The notes under the pieces: model-generated
What the model saw: only the letters and a program-made list of their open reading frames with translations
The model's database searches: none
What the model was told of the DNA's origin: nothing
Made by a program: the position numbers and the translations under genes
Shown here: positions 49,157 to 57,869 of the stretch, piece by piece
Position numbering within the stretch: the first letter of the stretch is position 1
Layout of the letters: every line of letters starts with the position of its first letter
Source of the DNA: Paractinoplanes ferrugineus
GTDB taxonomy: Bacteria; Actinomycetota; Actinomycetes; Mycobacteriales; Micromonosporaceae
Assembly: GCF_016862195.1 (NCBI RefSeq)
Contig: NZ_BOMM01000054.1
Location: 1 to 64,000, forward strand
Length of the DNA stretch: 64,000 bases
Reading direction: 5' to 3'

Positions 49157-51103
49157 TCAGACACCGCCGACGTGGATCACCGGGCGGCGCTCGATGTCCG
49201 GCTCGGTCTTGCGGATGATCTCGCGTACCACCGGCGCGGTGTCCCCCCGGCCGAGCAGCAGGTAGCGGAACAGGTGGACGAGCGGGCTGCCCTCGGCCCA
49301 GGCGAAGTAGCAGTGCGGCCGCACCCCGGTGGCGTCCCGCAGGGCCAGCAGCACGGCGGCGATCGCGTTCGGCGCGGCGGCACTGCGCACGCGCAGCACC
49401 CGGTGCCCGCCGACCTGCGCCCCGTGCACCTCGAGCACCCCGCTGAACTGCGACGGGTCGGCCACCTCGACCTCGAGGAAGAGGATGTCGTTGCGGCCGG
49501 GCACCGGGTTCATCCGGCGCTGCTCGTCCTCCTTGTGGGTGTACTCCGCCGACTCGCCGGTCTCCCGCCGGTTCGCGACGATGTCCAGCTCGCCGTCGTT
49601 GGCGAGGGAGTCGGCGATGTACTGCCGGGCGGCGGGGTCGAACTCGATCCGCTCGGCCCGCAGCTCGGTGGTGCGGCTCACCCGGGAGATCAGCGACACC
49701 AGGATGATCCCGCCGACGAAGACGGCCGAGATGGCGATCCCGTCCGGCTTCTCGATGATGTTGTCGCCGAGCGCGTACAGAAGGACGAGGCTGAGGATCG
49801 CGAAGCCGCCGGCGGCGCCGCGTCGCCCGGCCCGCCACGCGGAGATCGTGACCGCGACGGCGCCCGACACCATCATCGCCAGGATGCCTGTCGCATAGGC
49901 CCCGGCCTGGGCGTTGACGTCGGCGCGGAAGGCGATGGTGATGCCGATGCCGAGCCCGGTGTAGACGATCACGACGGGCCGGACGGCCCGGCCCCACTCC
50001 GGCGCCATGCCGTAACCGGGCAGGTAGCGCGGCACGATGTTGATCAGTCCGGCCATCGCGGAGGCACCCGCGAACCAGAGGATCAGGATGCTGCTGATGT
50101 CGTAGGCCGTACCGAAGATCTCGCCGAGCTCGGCATGCGCGAGGTAGGCCAGGGCGCGCCCGTTCGCCTCGCCGCCCGGCTGGAACTCCTCCTTCGGGAT
50201 GAGCACGGTGGTGACGAAGGAGGTGGCGACGAGGTAGACGCTCATGATCAGCGCGGCCGTGGTGAGCAGCTTGCGGGTGTTCCGGATGCGCTCGGCCGGC
50301 GAGGACGCCTTGATCAGCGGCATCATGCTGACCCCGGTCTCGAAGCCGGACAGGCCGAGGACCAGGGCCGGGAAGGCCAGGATGGACGGTCCGATGAAGT
50401 TCCCGGTCGAGGTGAGCTGATCGATCCAGCGGGACAGCGCGTCCGGCGTGGTGAAGACGTCGACCAGGCCGACCACCGTGATCACCGCGTTGAGCACCAG
50501 GAAGATCGCGACGAGCGGGATCGCCACCCCGACGGCCTCGCTGAAGCCGAGCAGAAAGACGAAGCCCAGGATCAACAGCAGGATCACGGTGATGAGTACG
50601 GCGTGACCGTGCAGGAAATCCGGCAGAACCGGGTTCTCCGCCATGTGGACCGTCGCGTCGGCCGCCGACAGGGTGATCGTGATGATCCACGAGGTGCACA
50701 CGAACCCGAGCAGGACAAGCACGAACAGCTTGCCCCGCCAGAACGGCAGCAGGTGTTCGAGCATCGCCACCGAGCCCTGGCCGTGCGGGCTCTCCTGGGC
50801 CACCCGCCGGTACATCGGCAGCATGCCGAACAGGGTCAGCGCCACGATCAGCAGCGTCGCCAGCGGGGACAGCGCCCCGGCCGCGAGCGCCGCGATGGCC
50901 GGCAGGTAGGACAGTGTGGAGAAGTAGTCGACCCCGGTCAGGCACATCACCTTCCACCAGGGTTGCTCGTGGTCGGTCGGCGGCGCCTCGGGGCCGACCG
51001 GCTGCACCCGGTGGGCGAGCAGCCAGCGACTCAGGGGGTGGCCGGGGGCCCGCGGAGCCACCGGGCTGTCCACCACCGCGGGCACATCGATCTCGGTGCT
51101 CAT
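49157..51103 (-). CDS. APC superfamily permease with C-terminal cytoplasmic domain
   Basis: Polytopic transporter of 648 residues with about twelve membrane segments. The first segments begin WWKVMCLTGVDYFSTLSYLP; SGFETGVSMMPLIKASSP and the surrounding repeats fit the APC (amino acid-polyamine-organocation/KUP-like) fold. From about residue 490 a soluble domain follows, with NDILFLEVEVADPSQFSGVLEVHG, a small regulatory-domain look. The substrate cannot be told from sequence; amino acid or K+ are options. ATG 51103 (MSTEIDVP) with GGGGAG 5 bases upstream is preferred over an upstream in-frame ATG. It is divergent from the SDR gene across 39 bp. Confidence 0.85.
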   Translation of the reverse strand: MSTEIDVPAVVDSPVAPRAPGHPLSRWLLAHRVQPVGPEAPPTDHEQPWWKVMCLTGVDYFSTLSYLPAIAALAAGALSPLATLLIVALTLFGMLPMYRRVAQESPHGQGSVAMLEHLLPFWRGKLFVLVLLGFVCTSWIITITLSAADATVHMAENPVLPDFLHGHAVLITVILLLILGFVFLLGFSEAVGVAIPLVAIFLVLNAVITVVGLVDVFTTPDALSRWIDQLTSTGNFIGPSILAFPALVLGLSGFETGVSMMPLIKASSPAERIRNTRKLLTTAALIMSVYLVATSFVTTVLIPKEEFQPGGEANGRALAYLAHAELGEIFGTAYDISSILILWFAGASAMAGLINIVPRYLPGYGMAPEWGRAVRPVVIVYTGLGIGITIAFRADVNAQAGAYATGILAMMVSGAVAVTISAWRAGRRGAAGGFAILSLVLLYALGDNIIEKPDGIAISAVFVGGIILVSLISRVSRTTELRAERIEFDPAARQYIADSLANDGELDIVANRRETGESAEYTHKEDEQRRMNPVPGRNDILFLEVEVADPSQFSGVLEVHGAQVGGHRVLRVRSAAAPNAIAAVLLALRDATGVRPHCYFAWAEGSPLVHLFRYLLLGRGDTAPVVREIIRKTEPDIERRPVIHVGGV

Positions 51104-51142
51104 CGGCTCCCCGATCGTGAGTTCAGATGCCAAGATTCAGCA

Positions 51143-51952
51143 ATGGACCGGACTGTAGTAATCACGGGCGCCAGCTCCGGCGTCGGTTTGGCCGCGGCGG
51201 AGCAACTGGCCGCGCAGGGCGATCAGGTGGTCGTCGTCGGCCGCGACCCGCAGCGGCTGGCCGCCGCCGTCGCGAAGGTACGGCAAGCGGGCAACGGGCG
51301 CGAGCCGGGCCGGTTCCGCGCCGACTTCGAGTCGTTCCAGCAGGTACGCGACCTGGCCACGTACCTGCTCGAGACGTACCCGAGGATCGACGTGCTGGCC
51401 AACAACGCGGGCGGCATGATCGCGAACTACCGCCGCACCGCCGACGGCTACGAGGCCACCGTCCAGGGCAACCACCTCGGCCCGTTCCTGCTGACCAACC
51501 TGCTGCGGGAACGGCTCGCGGGGGGCCGGATCGTGAACACCGCCTCGGACGCGCACCGCTCCGGGCGACCGGATCCCGACAACTTCGCCGGGAACGGGAA
51601 ATACCGCAGCTTCCAGACGTACGGCGCGGCCAAGTCGGCGAACATCCTCTTCGCGTCGGAGGCGGCCCGCCGCTGGCCGGACATCACCAGCGTGTCGTTC
51701 CACCCGGGCGTGGTCCGCACCAACTTCGGCGACGGCACCCTGACCAGGCTCTTCTACCGGTACGCGCCGTTGCTGGTGACCCCGGAGAAGGCCGGCGCGC
51801 TGCTCGTGCGGCTGGCCACGATCCCGGCGAAGGGCCTGGTCGACGGCGGCTACTACGTGGGCCACGACCCGAAGAAGCCGGCCTCGTACGCCGCCGACCC
51901 GGCCGCCGCGGCGAGATTATGGGCGGCGAGCGAGGCCGCTGTAGGGATATAA
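51143..51952 (+). CDS. short-chain dehydrogenase/reductase
   Basis: NAD(P)-dependent oxidoreductase of the classical SDR family, 269 residues. The cofactor motif TGASSGVGLAAAEQLAAQG is at the N-terminus, NNAGGMIAN near residue 90, the active-site YGAAKSANILFASEAA (YxxxK) near residue 170, and HPGVVRTNF after it, a pattern seen in retinol/protochlorophyllide reductase-like SDRs. There is no clear ribosome site; the start is ATG 51143, close to the divergent promoter area, so a leaderless message is possible. It heads the plus-strand run into the carotenoid genes, 7 bases before the aldo/keto reductase. Confidence 0.9.
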   Translation: MDRTVVITGASSGVGLAAAEQLAAQGDQVVVVGRDPQRLAAAVAKVRQAGNGREPGRFRADFESFQQVRDLATYLLETYPRIDVLANNAGGMIANYRRTADGYEATVQGNHLGPFLLTNLLRERLAGGRIVNTASDAHRSGRPDPDNFAGNGKYRSFQTYGAAKSANILFASEAARRWPDITSVSFHPGVVRTNFGDGTLTRLFYRYAPLLVTPEKAGALLVRLATIPAKGLVDGGYYVGHDPKKPASYAADPAAAARLWAASEAAVGI

Positions 51953-51959
51953 GAGGGCG

Positions 51960-52982
51960 ATGAGATATCGGACTCTCGGCCCGAGCGGGCTACGCGTGTC
52001 GGAATTGATCCTCGGGGCGATGACCTTCGGCGAGCACGGCGGGGTCGGTGCCCCGATCGAGGAGTGCCGGCGCATCCTGGACGCGTACGCACAGGCCGGT
52101 GGCAACACCGTGGACACCGCGATCAACTACCGCGACGGGCAGAGCGAGCAGATCCTCGGCGAGTTGCTGGCCGGCCGGCGCGAGTCGTTCGTGCTGTCCA
52201 GCAAGTACACCGCGACCCGTGATCCGCAGGACGCGAACGCCGGCGGCAACGCCCGCAAGAACCTGCGGGCCTCCCTCGAGACCAGCCTGCGCCGGTTGCG
52301 CACCGACTACCTCGACATCTACTGGGTGCACGTCTGGGACAAGCACACGCCCATCGAGGAGACGATGCGGGCGCTCGACGACGCCGTACGCGCCGGAAAG
52401 GTCCTTTATGTAGGGATCTCCGACGCGCCGGCCTGGGTGATCGCTCGCGGCCAGACCCTCGCCGAACTGCGGGGCTGGTCGCCGTTCACGGCTCTGCAGA
52501 TGCCGTACAACGTGATCGATCGCGACATCGAGCGCGAGTTGCTCCCGATGGCCGAGTCCCTCGGCCTGGCCGTGACCGCGTGGAGCCCGCTCGCCGGCGG
52601 CATCCTCTCCGGTAAGTACACCGCCGCTGAACACACCGCCGCGCCGGCCGGGTCGCCGACCCGGCTCGACCCGGCGTCGCTCGACGAGCGCCAGCTCGCG
52701 GCGGCCGCCGCGGTGCAGCGGGTCGCCGACGAGATCGGCGCCACCCCGTCGCAGGTCGCGATCGCCTGGACGGCCGCCCGCTCACCGGCGATCGTGCCGA
52801 TCGTCGGCGCGCGCTCGCTCACCCAGCTCCGCGACAATCTCGGCGCGCTCGACGTGACGCTCACCGCCGCGCAGGTCGACGCGCTGGCCGGCGCCACCGA
52901 CTTCAAGCTGGGCTTCCCGCACGACTTCGTGAACGGGATCGCGCCCTGGGTCTTCGGCAAGGGACTGGTCGGTAAAGAATAG
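51960..52982 (+). CDS. aldo/keto reductase
   Basis: NADPH-dependent oxidoreductase with a TIM barrel, 340 residues. The start MRYRTLGPSGLRVSELILGA, the catalytic Asp/Tyr/Lys/His set (DTAINYRDGQSEQILGE, SSKYT, DIYWVHVWD) and the cofactor loop IVPIVGARSLTQLRDNL are present. It belongs to the YajO/Gfo-unlike AKR branch used on sugars and aldehydes; the substrate is unknown. GAGGG lies just before the ATG. It is the second gene of the run, with the CrtA-like gene 4 bases after it, so a role in carotenoid tailoring is possible but not shown. Confidence 0.93.
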   Translation: MRYRTLGPSGLRVSELILGAMTFGEHGGVGAPIEECRRILDAYAQAGGNTVDTAINYRDGQSEQILGELLAGRRESFVLSSKYTATRDPQDANAGGNARKNLRASLETSLRRLRTDYLDIYWVHVWDKHTPIEETMRALDDAVRAGKVLYVGISDAPAWVIARGQTLAELRGWSPFTALQMPYNVIDRDIERELLPMAESLGLAVTAWSPLAGGILSGKYTAAEHTAAPAGSPTRLDPASLDERQLAAAAAVQRVADEIGATPSQVAIAWTAARSPAIVPIVGARSLTQLRDNLGALDVTLTAAQVDALAGATDFKLGFPHDFVNGIAPWVFGKGLVGKE

Positions 52983-52986
52983 GGCG

Positions 52987-53655
52987 ATGCCGGTGACACT
53001 GCACGTCTGGCGGGTGCCGAGGCGGAGGATCGGCGCGGCCATGCTGCGCATGGCCTTCGCCCGGCGCAAGCGCGACGGGGTCGAGTTCGCGAAGTTCCTG
53101 GGTACGGGTACGGGGGTGGGCTTCGGCCCGTCGGATGCCGATCTGACCCGGTACGCGGCATTGGTCGTGAGTTCCGGCCCGGTCGAGTTCCCGGCCTGGG
53201 ACAGCATCGCCGTGGCCAAGGCGACGATCGCCCTGACCCCGCTCGCCAGCCGCGGGACGTGGTCCGGCAGGACCCCGTTCGGTGCGCCGGCCCCGGCCCG
53301 GTCCGACGGCATGGTGCTGGCCCTCACCCGCGCCCGGCTGCGCCCCGCGAAGGCGCTGACGTTCTGGCGGGCGATCCCCCCGGTGGCCCGGGAACTCGCC
53401 GCCGCACCCGGACTTCTCGCCCGTTTCGGCATCGGCGAGGCGCCCCTCGGCTGGCAGGGCACGGTCAGCGTGTGGCGTGATGCGGCGGAGCTGACCGGCT
53501 TCGCGTACCGTCAGCCGGAGCATCGTGCGGTGATCGCACAGACCCCGGCCGCCCGCTGGTACGCCGAGGAGTTGTTCGCCCGGTTCGCGGTGGACCGCAT
53601 CAGCGGTGACCGGGCCGTGCTGGGGTGGCTGGAAGAGGGGCAGATCGAGGTATGA
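52987..53655 (+). CDS. CrtA-like (spheroidene monooxygenase family) protein
   Basis: Protein of 222 residues matching the CrtA/spheroidene monooxygenase-like family: TLHVWRVPRRRIGAAM at the N-terminus, FAKFLGTGTGVGFGPSDADLTRYAALV near residue 40, the WRAIPPVARELAAAPGLL block, and SVWRDAAELTGFAYRQPEHRAVI near the end. In purple bacteria CrtA adds keto groups at C-2 of acyclic carotenoids. Next to cruF, a glycosyltransferase and a CrtI-like enzyme, a carotenoid oxygenase role is likely here, on an unknown position. ATG 52987 follows AGGGCG. Its stop overlaps the GNAT start (ATGA). Confidence 0.75.
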   Translation: MPVTLHVWRVPRRRIGAAMLRMAFARRKRDGVEFAKFLGTGTGVGFGPSDADLTRYAALVVSSGPVEFPAWDSIAVAKATIALTPLASRGTWSGRTPFGAPAPARSDGMVLALTRARLRPAKALTFWRAIPPVARELAAAPGLLARFGIGEAPLGWQGTVSVWRDAAELTGFAYRQPEHRAVIAQTPAARWYAEELFARFAVDRISGDRAVLGWLEEGQIEV

Positions 53656-54230
53656 GGCTCGTTGCGTGGCAGCCGGACGACCTGCTCCGCCGGCTGGACG
53701 ACGTGGTCACGGTCTACGGCGAGGCGATGGGCTACCGCCAGGAGCTGCTGCAGACCCGGCGCGGCTACATCGGCGCCCACGTCCGCCGCCCCGGCTTCCG
53801 CGCCGTCGCCACCCTCACCACCGACGGCCGGCTCGCCGGCTTCGGGTACGGCTACACCTCCGGTCCCGGTCAGTGGTGGCACGACCAGGTCCGCTCGGCC
53901 CTCGACGAACCGTCCCGCGAACAGTGGCTGGCCGACTGCTTCGAGGTGGTCGAGCTGCACGTCCGCCCGGTGGCCCAGGGCCACGGGGTCGGCGCCCGCC
54001 AGCTGCGCGCGCTGCTCGCCATGGCCGACGGCCGGACGGTGCTGCTGAGCACCCCCGAGGCCGACGAGCAGAAGTCCCGGGCCTGGCGGCTGTACCGCCG
54101 TTTCGGCTTCGTCGACGTGCTCCGCCACTTCCTGTTCCCCGGCGACGAGCGCGCGTTCGCCATCCTGGGCCGCGCGTTGCCCCTGGTGGAACGCCCCGCC
54201 GAGAACGCACCCGGCATAGTCGGCATCTGA
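53652..54230 (+). CDS. GNAT family acyltransferase
   Basis: GCN5-related N-acetyltransferase fold, 192 residues. The acetyl-CoA motif is VELHVRPVAQGHGVGARQLRALL (Q-x-x-G-x-G), and LYRRFGFVDVLRHFLFPGDERAFAI forms the last strand and helix. The start ATG 53652 overlaps the CrtA-like stop, and cruF follows 8 bases after its own stop, so it is coupled to carotenoid genes on both sides. This makes an acyl transfer to a carotenoid sugar or a regulatory role conceivable, but the family usually acylates amines and the substrate is not known. Confidence 0.85.
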   Translation: MRLVAWQPDDLLRRLDDVVTVYGEAMGYRQELLQTRRGYIGAHVRRPGFRAVATLTTDGRLAGFGYGYTSGPGQWWHDQVRSALDEPSREQWLADCFEVVELHVRPVAQGHGVGARQLRALLAMADGRTVLLSTPEADEQKSRAWRLYRRFGFVDVLRHFLFPGDERAFAILGRALPLVERPAENAPGIVGI

Positions 54231-54237
54231 CGATCTC

Positions 54238-55056
54238 ATGCGCACCCGCCTGCCCTGGGCGCTGCTGGCCGTCCTGGTGCTGGCCCAGATCTGCTACCCG
54301 CTGACCACCGGCGACACCCGGGCCGCCCTGACCGTGGCCACCGTCGTGCTCGGCTATGCCATGTCGGTCACGCACGCCGCCCTGACCCGCGGCCCGCGGG
54401 GCGCCGGCGCGCTGATCGCCACGGCCACGGTGGGTGGTTTCGCGGTGGAGGCGATCGGCGTCGCGACCGGCTTCCCCTTCGGCACCTACGACTATTCCGG
54501 CGAACTCGGCCCGAAGCTCCTCGACGTCCCCCTGATCATCCCGCTGGCCTGGACCTGGATGGCGTGGCCGGCCTGGATCGCCGCGACCCGGGCGACCGGG
54601 CGCCCGGCCGCCCGGATCGCCCTGGCCGCCCTGGGCCTGGCCGCGTGGGACCTCTTCCTCGACCCGCAGATGGTCGCCGAGGGTTACTGGCGGTGGCACT
54701 CCCCCACCCCCGCCCTACCCGGCGTGCCCGGCATCCCGATCGGCAACTACCTGGGCTGGCTGGGCTTCGCCCTGCTGCTGATGCTGGCCCTGGCCACCCG
54801 CGTCAAGACCCCCGCCAAGGGGGACGCGCCGATCCTCGCCCTCTGGTTCTGGACGTACGCCTCCTCGGTGCTCGCCCACGCCGTCTTCCTGCACCTCCCC
54901 GCGTCCGCCGCCTGGGGTGGCGCCACGATGGGCCTGGCCGTCCTCCCGGTAGCCATCCACCTGCTCAGATCCCGCACCCGCACCGCCCAGCCCAGCACCC
55001 CCGGCCGTGGCGGCACCGCGCCGAGCGCGGCCGGTCCGCCCGAGGCCGGCCGATGA
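54238..55056 (+). CDS. cruF: CruF-type carotenoid 1,2-hydratase
   Basis: Integral membrane protein of 272 residues with about seven membrane segments, of the carotenoid biosynthesis family that contains CruF. Conserved parts are EAIGVATGFPFGTYDYSGELG, PLAWTWMAWPAWIAA, WDLFLDPQMVAEGYWRW and PIGNYLGWLGFALLLMLAL. CruF hydrates the 1',2' double bond of acyclic carotenoid ends, making the hydroxyl at C-1', the step before glycosylation. Its stop overlaps the glycosyltransferase start (ATGA), the CruF-CruG order known from other carotenoid clusters. Confidence 0.9.
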   Translation: MRTRLPWALLAVLVLAQICYPLTTGDTRAALTVATVVLGYAMSVTHAALTRGPRGAGALIATATVGGFAVEAIGVATGFPFGTYDYSGELGPKLLDVPLIIPLAWTWMAWPAWIAATRATGRPAARIALAALGLAAWDLFLDPQMVAEGYWRWHSPTPALPGVPGIPIGNYLGWLGFALLLMLALATRVKTPAKGDAPILALWFWTYASSVLAHAVFLHLPASAAWGGATMGLAVLPVAIHLLRSRTRTAQPSTPGRGGTAPSAAGPPEAGR

Positions 55057-56306
55057 TCTCGCCCTCCTGGCTGATCCTGCTCCCCTGGCTGGCCCTCACC
55101 GCCCACACCGCCGTCAACGCGACCCTCCTGCGCCGCCTCCCCAAATCCACTGAACCCGACATATACGATATGGTGGATGAATCGCCCGGCGATGTGCCGC
55201 CGCCCGGCGCCGGCGAACGGTCCGGCGTAAGCGAACAGTCCGGCTGGGGCGAACAGTCCGGCCGGGGCGAACAGTCCGGCGGGGCCGACCGGTCCGGCTC
55301 GCTCGTCACCGAGCGGATCGCGGTGCTTCTTCCGCTGCGCAACGAGGCGGACCGGGTGCGGCCCTGCCTCGAGGCCCTGCTGGCCCAGCGGGGCGTCGCC
55401 GACCTCACGATCCACGTCCTCGACGACGGCTCCACCGACGGGACCGCCGAGGTGGTGCGGGAGATCGCCGGCGACCGGGTCCGGCTGATCACCGGGGCGG
55501 ACCTGCCGCCCGGCTGGCTCGGCAAGCCCTACGCCTGTCATCAACTCGCCCAAGCGGCGGGAAACGCGGACATCTTGTCCTTCGTGGACGCCGATGTCGT
55601 CCTCGAACCGGATGCGCTGGCCCGCGCCGCGACACTCCTGCGGCGGATCGGCGTGACGCTGCTCTCGCCGTACCCGGGAATTGTCGGCGCCGGGGCCCTC
55701 GTCCAACCGCTCCTGCAATGGTCCTGGCTGACGTTCTTGCCGCTGCGCGCGATGGAGCGCTCCCCGCGCCCGTCGCTGGCCGCCGCCGGCGGCCAGTGGC
55801 TGATCGTCGACGCGGAGGGTTACCGCAGGTCGGGCGGGCATGCCGGGGTGCGCACCGAGATCCTCGAGGACATCGAGCTGGCCCGCGCGGTCAAGCGCTC
55901 CGGCGGCCGGATCGCGCTGGCCGACGGGTCGCCCGCGGCGACCTGCCGGATGTACGACTCCTGGCACGATCTGACGAACGGCTACACCAAATCGCTGTGG
56001 GCGAGCTTCGGCTCCCCGGTCGCCGCCGGCTTCGTCGTGGTCCTTCTCCTTCTGCTGTACGCGCTCCCGCCCGCGGCCGCGCTGGGCTTGGCCGTGACCG
56101 GCGCGCACGTCGGAGCGCTCCTTGCGTTGTGCGCCTACCTGCTGGGCGTGCTGGGCCGGGTCGTGGCCGCGGCCGCCACCGGCACGAAGCCCTGGCCGTC
56201 GGCCCTGGCCCACCCGATCGCGATCGTCGTGTTCGCCTGGCTGATCGCCCGCTCCTTCCGCCTGCGCCACCGGGGCCGCCTGTTCTGGCGGGGCCGTCGA
56301 CTATGA
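55053..56306 (+). CDS. carotenoid glycosyltransferase (CruG-like, GT2)
   Basis: Membrane-bound family 2 glycosyltransferase of 417 residues. One membrane segment is at the N-terminus, then a catalytic domain with AVLLPLRNEADRVRPCLEAL, HVLDDGSTDGTAEVV, ILSFVDADVVLEP (the DxD-type metal site) and the acceptor EDIELARAVKRSGGRI. Two to three membrane segments lie at the C-terminus. Between residues about 35 and 85 a disordered insert with SEQSG/GEQSG repeats is found. By position after cruF it should glycosylate the hydroxylated carotenoid end. Confidence 0.85.
   Translation: MISPSWLILLPWLALTAHTAVNATLLRRLPKSTEPDIYDMVDESPGDVPPPGAGERSGVSEQSGWGEQSGRGEQSGGADRSGSLVTERIAVLLPLRNEADRVRPCLEALLAQRGVADLTIHVLDDGSTDGTAEVVREIAGDRVRLITGADLPPGWLGKPYACHQLAQAAGNADILSFVDADVVLEPDALARAATLLRRIGVTLLSPYPGIVGAGALVQPLLQWSWLTFLPLRAMERSPRPSLAAAGGQWLIVDAEGYRRSGGHAGVRTEILEDIELARAVKRSGGRIALADGSPAATCRMYDSWHDLTNGYTKSLWASFGSPVAAGFVVVLLLLLYALPPAAALGLAVTGAHVGALLALCAYLLGVLGRVVAAAATGTKPWPSALAHPIAIVVFAWLIARSFRLRHRGRLFWRGRRL
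55200..55290. repeat. SEQSG-encoding short repeats in the glycosyltransferase gene
   Basis: Near-identical 15-bp units of the form GGCGAACAGTCCGGC repeat about four times and encode GEQSG pentapeptides in an N-terminal linker of the CruG-like enzyme. A relatively AT-rich patch (55,145-55,175) precedes them. Confidence 0.8.
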
Positions 56307-56316
56307 GGAGACAGGC

Positions 56317-57846
56317 ATGAGCCGGGTCGTCGTCATCGGAGCCGGGGTCGGCGGGCTCGCCGCCGCCATCCGGCTGGCCGCCGCCGGGCACGACGTCGAG
56401 GTGCACGAGCGGGGCCCGGCCGTCGGCGGCAAGCTGGCCGTCCACGAACGCGACGGCTTCCGCTTCGACACCGGGCCGAGCCTGCTCACCCTGCCGCAGG
56501 TCTTCGAGGATCTCGGCCTGCGGCTGCCCGACCCGCGGCCCCTCGACCCGGTGGTCCGGCACTTCTTCGCGGACGGCACGGTGCTCGACTCGTCGGCCGA
56601 CCACGAGACCTTCCTCGACCGGATCGCCGATGCCCTGGGGGCCGGTTCCGCCGCCGACTGGAACCGCTTCTGGCACCGGGCCGAACGGATCTGGCGCGCC
56701 TCCTGGCGTTCGGTGCTGCGGCGCCCGGTCACCCCGGGCTCGCTGGCCGCCCTCTCGTGGCGGGTCGACGACCTGCGGGCCATCGCCCCCGGCCGGACCC
56801 TGCGCGACCTGAGCCTGCACTACCTGCGCGACCCCCGGATGCGCATGCTGCTGGACCGCTACGCCACCTACACCGGCGCCGACCCGCGCCGCGCCCCCGC
56901 CGCGCTGGCCGCCATCCCCTACGCCGAACTGCATTTCGGCGGCTGGTACCTGCCCGGCGGCCTCGGCACGATCGGCACCGCGATGGCGGACCGGTGCGCC
57001 GAACTGGGCGTCCGGATCTTCACCGGCTCCGAGGTGACAGCCGTCGAAACCTCCGCCGGCCGGGCCACCGGCATCCGCGTCACGCCCGGCCCCCGCGTGC
57101 CGCCCGGCCCCCGCGTGCCGCCCGGCCCCGACCCCGACCCCGGCTCGGCACCGCGCCCCGGCCTGCCTTTCGACCGGATAAATGCGGATATCGTGGTGTC
57201 CAACGTGGATGCGCTGACGCTCTACCGCGATCTGCTTCCCACCCCGTCCCGGCTGGGGCGGCTCACCGATCGCAGCCTCGCCGGGTTCGTCATGTTGCTG
57301 GCGGTGCGGGGCGAGACGCCGGAACTCGCCCACCACAACGTCTTCTTCCCCGACTACTACGAGGCCGAGTTCGGCGCGATCTTCGGCTCGGCCGCGAAAC
57401 GGGCCGCCCTGCCCGACGATCCGACCGTCTTCGTCACCCGGGCCGAGGACGCCACGGTGCATCCGCCCGGCACCGAGGCGTGGTTCGTCCTCGTCAACGC
57501 GCCTCGGCACGGCACCGCCTGGTCGGCTGTCGACTGGCGGCGGCCGGGGCTGGCCGACGCGTACGGCAAGCATGTCCTCGAGGTTCTCGCCCGGCGTGGG
57601 GTCGACGTCCGGGATCGGGTGATCTTCGCGGAGACCCGCACGCCCGCCGACCTGGCCGACGCGGCGGCGGCGCCCGGTGGGGCGATCTACGGCACGGCCG
57701 GCGGGCTGATGCGGCCGCCCAACCGGGGGCCGGTCCGGGATCTGTTCCTGGTCGGCGGGTCGGTGCATCCGGGCGGTGGGCTGCCGATGGTCACCCTGTC
57801 GGCGAAGATCGCGGCCGATCAGATCGGCAGACATCCAAGGCGTTGA
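56317..57846 (+). CDS. CrtI/CrtD-like carotenoid desaturase
   Basis: FAD-dependent phytoene desaturase-family enzyme of 509 residues. The N-terminal dinucleotide motif is VVVIGAGVGGLAAAIRLAAAGHDVEVHERG; the typical GFRFDTGPSLLTLPQVFEDLG follows, and the C-terminal FAD site is LFLVGGSVHPGGGLPMVTLSAKIAADQI. Close to cruF, a CrtD-like 3,4-desaturase acting on 1-hydroxy carotenoids is the best guess; a general phytoene desaturase is possible. A Pro-rich insert (PPGPRVPPGP repeats, near residues 255-280) is encoded by 18-bp DNA repeats. The start is ATG 56317, 10 bases after the previous stop with GGAGACAGG upstream. Confidence 0.9.
   Translation: MSRVVVIGAGVGGLAAAIRLAAAGHDVEVHERGPAVGGKLAVHERDGFRFDTGPSLLTLPQVFEDLGLRLPDPRPLDPVVRHFFADGTVLDSSADHETFLDRIADALGAGSAADWNRFWHRAERIWRASWRSVLRRPVTPGSLAALSWRVDDLRAIAPGRTLRDLSLHYLRDPRMRMLLDRYATYTGADPRRAPAALAAIPYAELHFGGWYLPGGLGTIGTAMADRCAELGVRIFTGSEVTAVETSAGRATGIRVTPGPRVPPGPRVPPGPDPDPGSAPRPGLPFDRINADIVVSNVDALTLYRDLLPTPSRLGRLTDRSLAGFVMLLAVRGETPELAHHNVFFPDYYEAEFGAIFGSAAKRAALPDDPTVFVTRAEDATVHPPGTEAWFVLVNAPRHGTAWSAVDWRRPGLADAYGKHVLEVLARRGVDVRDRVIFAETRTPADLADAAAAPGGAIYGTAGGLMRPPNRGPVRDLFLVGGSVHPGGGLPMVTLSAKIAADQIGRHPRR
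57084..57140 (+). repeat. 18-bp repeats encoding PPGPRV in the desaturase gene
   Basis: Two to three near-identical 18-bp units (CCCGGCCCCCGCGTGCCG) encode PGPRVP repeats inside the desaturase, in a spot where other family members have a short loop. It is a probable slippage insertion that keeps the frame. Confidence 0.85.
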
Positions 57847-57869
57847 GTACGGCGGGTACGGTGGCGGCT

